A stretch of DNA of 56,975 nucleotides from NCBI GenBank assembly GCA_007125735.1, contig SLCP01000013.1, positions 1-56,975 of the forward strand. The letters are read 5' to 3'. Each line of letters opens with the position of its first letter. The first letter of the stretch is position 1. The notes beneath the pieces are model-generated. The model made no database searches. It saw nothing but the letters and a program-made list of their open reading frames with translations, and was not told the DNA's origin. The stretch is from Coriobacteriia bacterium (lineage in GTDB: Bacteria; Actinomycetota; Coriobacteriia; Anaerosomatales; SLCP01). The translations under genes and the position numbers were made by a program. Below, in pieces: positions 55,861 to 56,975 of this stretch.

Positions 55861-56975
55861 CTACCCCTCCTCCGACACGTCGCTTCTGTCGTTACGCTCG
55901 AAAGCCTTGATGGCCTCAAGCTCCTCTACATCGACGAGCACCTCACGCGGCTTGGACCCGTCAGGAGTGCCGACGACACCTCTTGTTTCGAGCATGTCCA
56001 TGATACGTCCTGCACGAGCGTACCCCACTTTGAGTCTCCGCTGCAGCAGTGAGGTCGATCCGATCCCCGAGGTGACCACGATGTCGGCGGCTTCCCACAA
56101 GAGTGGGTCGTCGTCTGAGGCATCGGCGGCACCACTCGACGTCGTGACTTTGAGGTGGAGGATCTCTTCGTGGTAGTCCGGTTCGGCCTGGGCCTTCAAG
56201 TGTCCGACGACCGCGCCGATCTCCGCCTCCGTCACGAACGCGCCCTGGATCCGGCGGGGCTTGGGCCATGCGGGCGTCGCGAATAGCATGTCGCCCTCGC
56301 CGACAAGCTTCTCGGCGCCGGCCTGGTCGAGGATGACGCGTGAGTCGATGCCCGAGGAGACCGCGAACGCGATCCGGTTGGTGATATTGGTCTTGATGAG
56401 ACCGGTGATTATGTCGGTCGACGGGCGCTGGGTAGCGACAACGAGGTGGATGCCCGCTGCACGCGCGAGTTGCGCAAGGCGACAGATGGAGTCCTCGACC
56501 TCCTTCGCGGCGACCATCATGAGGTCGGCGAGCTCGTCGATCACGATCATGAGGTACGGCATCTCCTCGGCGCCCTCCGGTGCGGTGCCGTCTTGGACCA
56601 TCGCGTTGTACGCGCCGATGTTCCGCGCGCCGGCCTTCTGCAGGCGCTTCAGGCGTGTGTCCATCTCGGTGACCGCCCAGTGCAGTGCGCTCGCAGCCTC
56701 TTTGGGCTCGGTCACCACCTGCACGTAGAGGTGCGGTACGCCGTTGTAGAGCGAGAGCTCGATGCGTTTGGGGTCGATGAGGATGAGGCGGACCTCGGCC
56801 GGTGTCGCGCGCATGAGCACTGACATGAGGAGTGCGTTGATGCAGACCGACTTACCAGTCCCGGTCGATCCGGCGATCAGCAGGTGTGGCATGGTCGCGA
56901 GATCGGCGACGACGCTGTCGCCCGCGACGTCCTTTCCGATGCCGAGGAGCAGCGGGCCGGCGCTCTGCGTTGCCG
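55861..56975 (-). CDS. ftsK: DNA translocase FtsK/SpoIIIE (N-terminus outside the window)
   Basis: The C-terminal 371 residues of the translocase; the coding frame is open to the edge (upstream residues GIGKDVAGDSVVADLATM precede the P-loop). Walker A is IAGSTGTGKSVCINALL; Walker B is LMIVIDELADLM; VATQRPSTDIITGLIKTN is family-specific. The last 65 residues are the gamma winged helix that reads polar sequences (LLWEAADIVVTSGIGSTSLLQRRLKVGYARAGRIMDMLE). FtsK moves chromosome ends through the division septum. The membrane N-terminus is not in the window. Confidence 0.95.
   Translation of the reverse strand, partial: ATQSAGPLLLGIGKDVAGDSVVADLATMPHLLIAGSTGTGKSVCINALLMSVLMRATPAEVRLILIDPKRIELSLYNGVPHLYVQVVTEPKEAASALHWAVTEMDTRLKRLQKAGARNIGAYNAMVQDGTAPEGAEEMPYLMIVIDELADLMMVAAKEVEDSICRLAQLARAAGIHLVVATQRPSTDIITGLIKTNITNRIAFAVSSGIDSRVILDQAGAEKLVGEGDMLFATPAWPKPRRIQGAFVTEAEIGAVVGHLKAQAEPDYHEEILHLKVTTSSGAADASDDDPLLWEAADIVVTSGIGSTSLLQRRLKVGYARAGRIMDMLETRGVVGTPDGSKPREVLVDVEELEAIKAFERNDRSDVSEEG

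Overview
The window is high-GC, densely coded bacterial chromosome with short intergenic gaps, many 1-20 base overlaps between neighbours, and frequent GTG starts. The gene content points to an anaerobic, unicellular actinobacterium of the Coriobacteriia type. Evidence includes an oxygen-sensitive class III ribonucleotide reductase, indolepyruvate:ferredoxin oxidoreductase, LL-diaminopimelate aminotransferase, SpoVS with RNase Y, and actinobacterial gene orders (DUF881-sbp-DUF881, gcvH-FHA-MerR, nrdR-LysM-lexA-hflX-dapF-miaA-miaB-recX-recA-pgsA-ftsK). The taxonomic placement is inference from content and order; no rRNA or tRNA gene is visible.

Left part (1-19.9 kb, mostly + strand). A truncated phosphohexomutase end is followed by a cell-envelope cluster (DUF881, small basic protein, DUF881, VanW), then a phenylacetate-CoA ligase and a double-ACT protein. 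A short minus-strand operon encodes a type IV prepilin and a membrane protein with a degenerate GGDEF domain. A D,D-carboxypeptidase gene runs straight into a complete glycine cleavage set (T, H, P1, P2) and a lipoate ligase. Next come a small RsiG-like protein carrying a single c-di-GMP-binding motif, an 84-residue unknown, an FHA protein, a FtsR-type MerR regulator, a nuclease-fold protein of unknown role, and the purine salvage enzymes Hpt and Apt. A divergent pair of secreted coiled-coil wall proteins (RlpA-like and NlpC/P60) closes the part.

Middle (19.9-31.3 kb, + strand). One long operon joins IorA-IorB-ACT, two tandem branched-chain/aromatic amino-acid binding lipoproteins, the LivHMGF transporter and a second phenylacetate-CoA ligase. 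It reads as uptake plus ferredoxin-linked oxidation of aromatic or branched amino acids, with acyl-CoA conversion at the end. Three small envelope or unknown proteins follow.

Right part (31.5-57.0 kb, almost all - strand). The first block is nrdR-nrdD-nrdH-like-nrdG-dut-Nudix, a nucleotide-supply operon with an NrdR box in its promoter. The second is an SOS block: a LysM division-inhibitor-like gene diverges from lexA across four LexA boxes, and recA has a fifth. The third is a long housekeeping run: hflX, dapL, dapF, miaA, a MEMO-AMMECR1 fusion, miaB, a PHP phosphoesterase, spoVS, a GHKL ATPase, rny, recX, recA, thpR, cinA, pgsA, rimO, yajQ, a RodZ-like gene and ftsK, which runs off the window.

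The best leads are the single-motif RsiG-like protein with its seven-codon overlapping leader, the prepilin/degenerate-GGDEF operon, the SOS promoter architecture, the SpoVS-GHKL ATPase-RNase Y group, and the Ior/ACT/Liv/PaaK operon. No CRISPR array, prophage or insertion sequence is visible.
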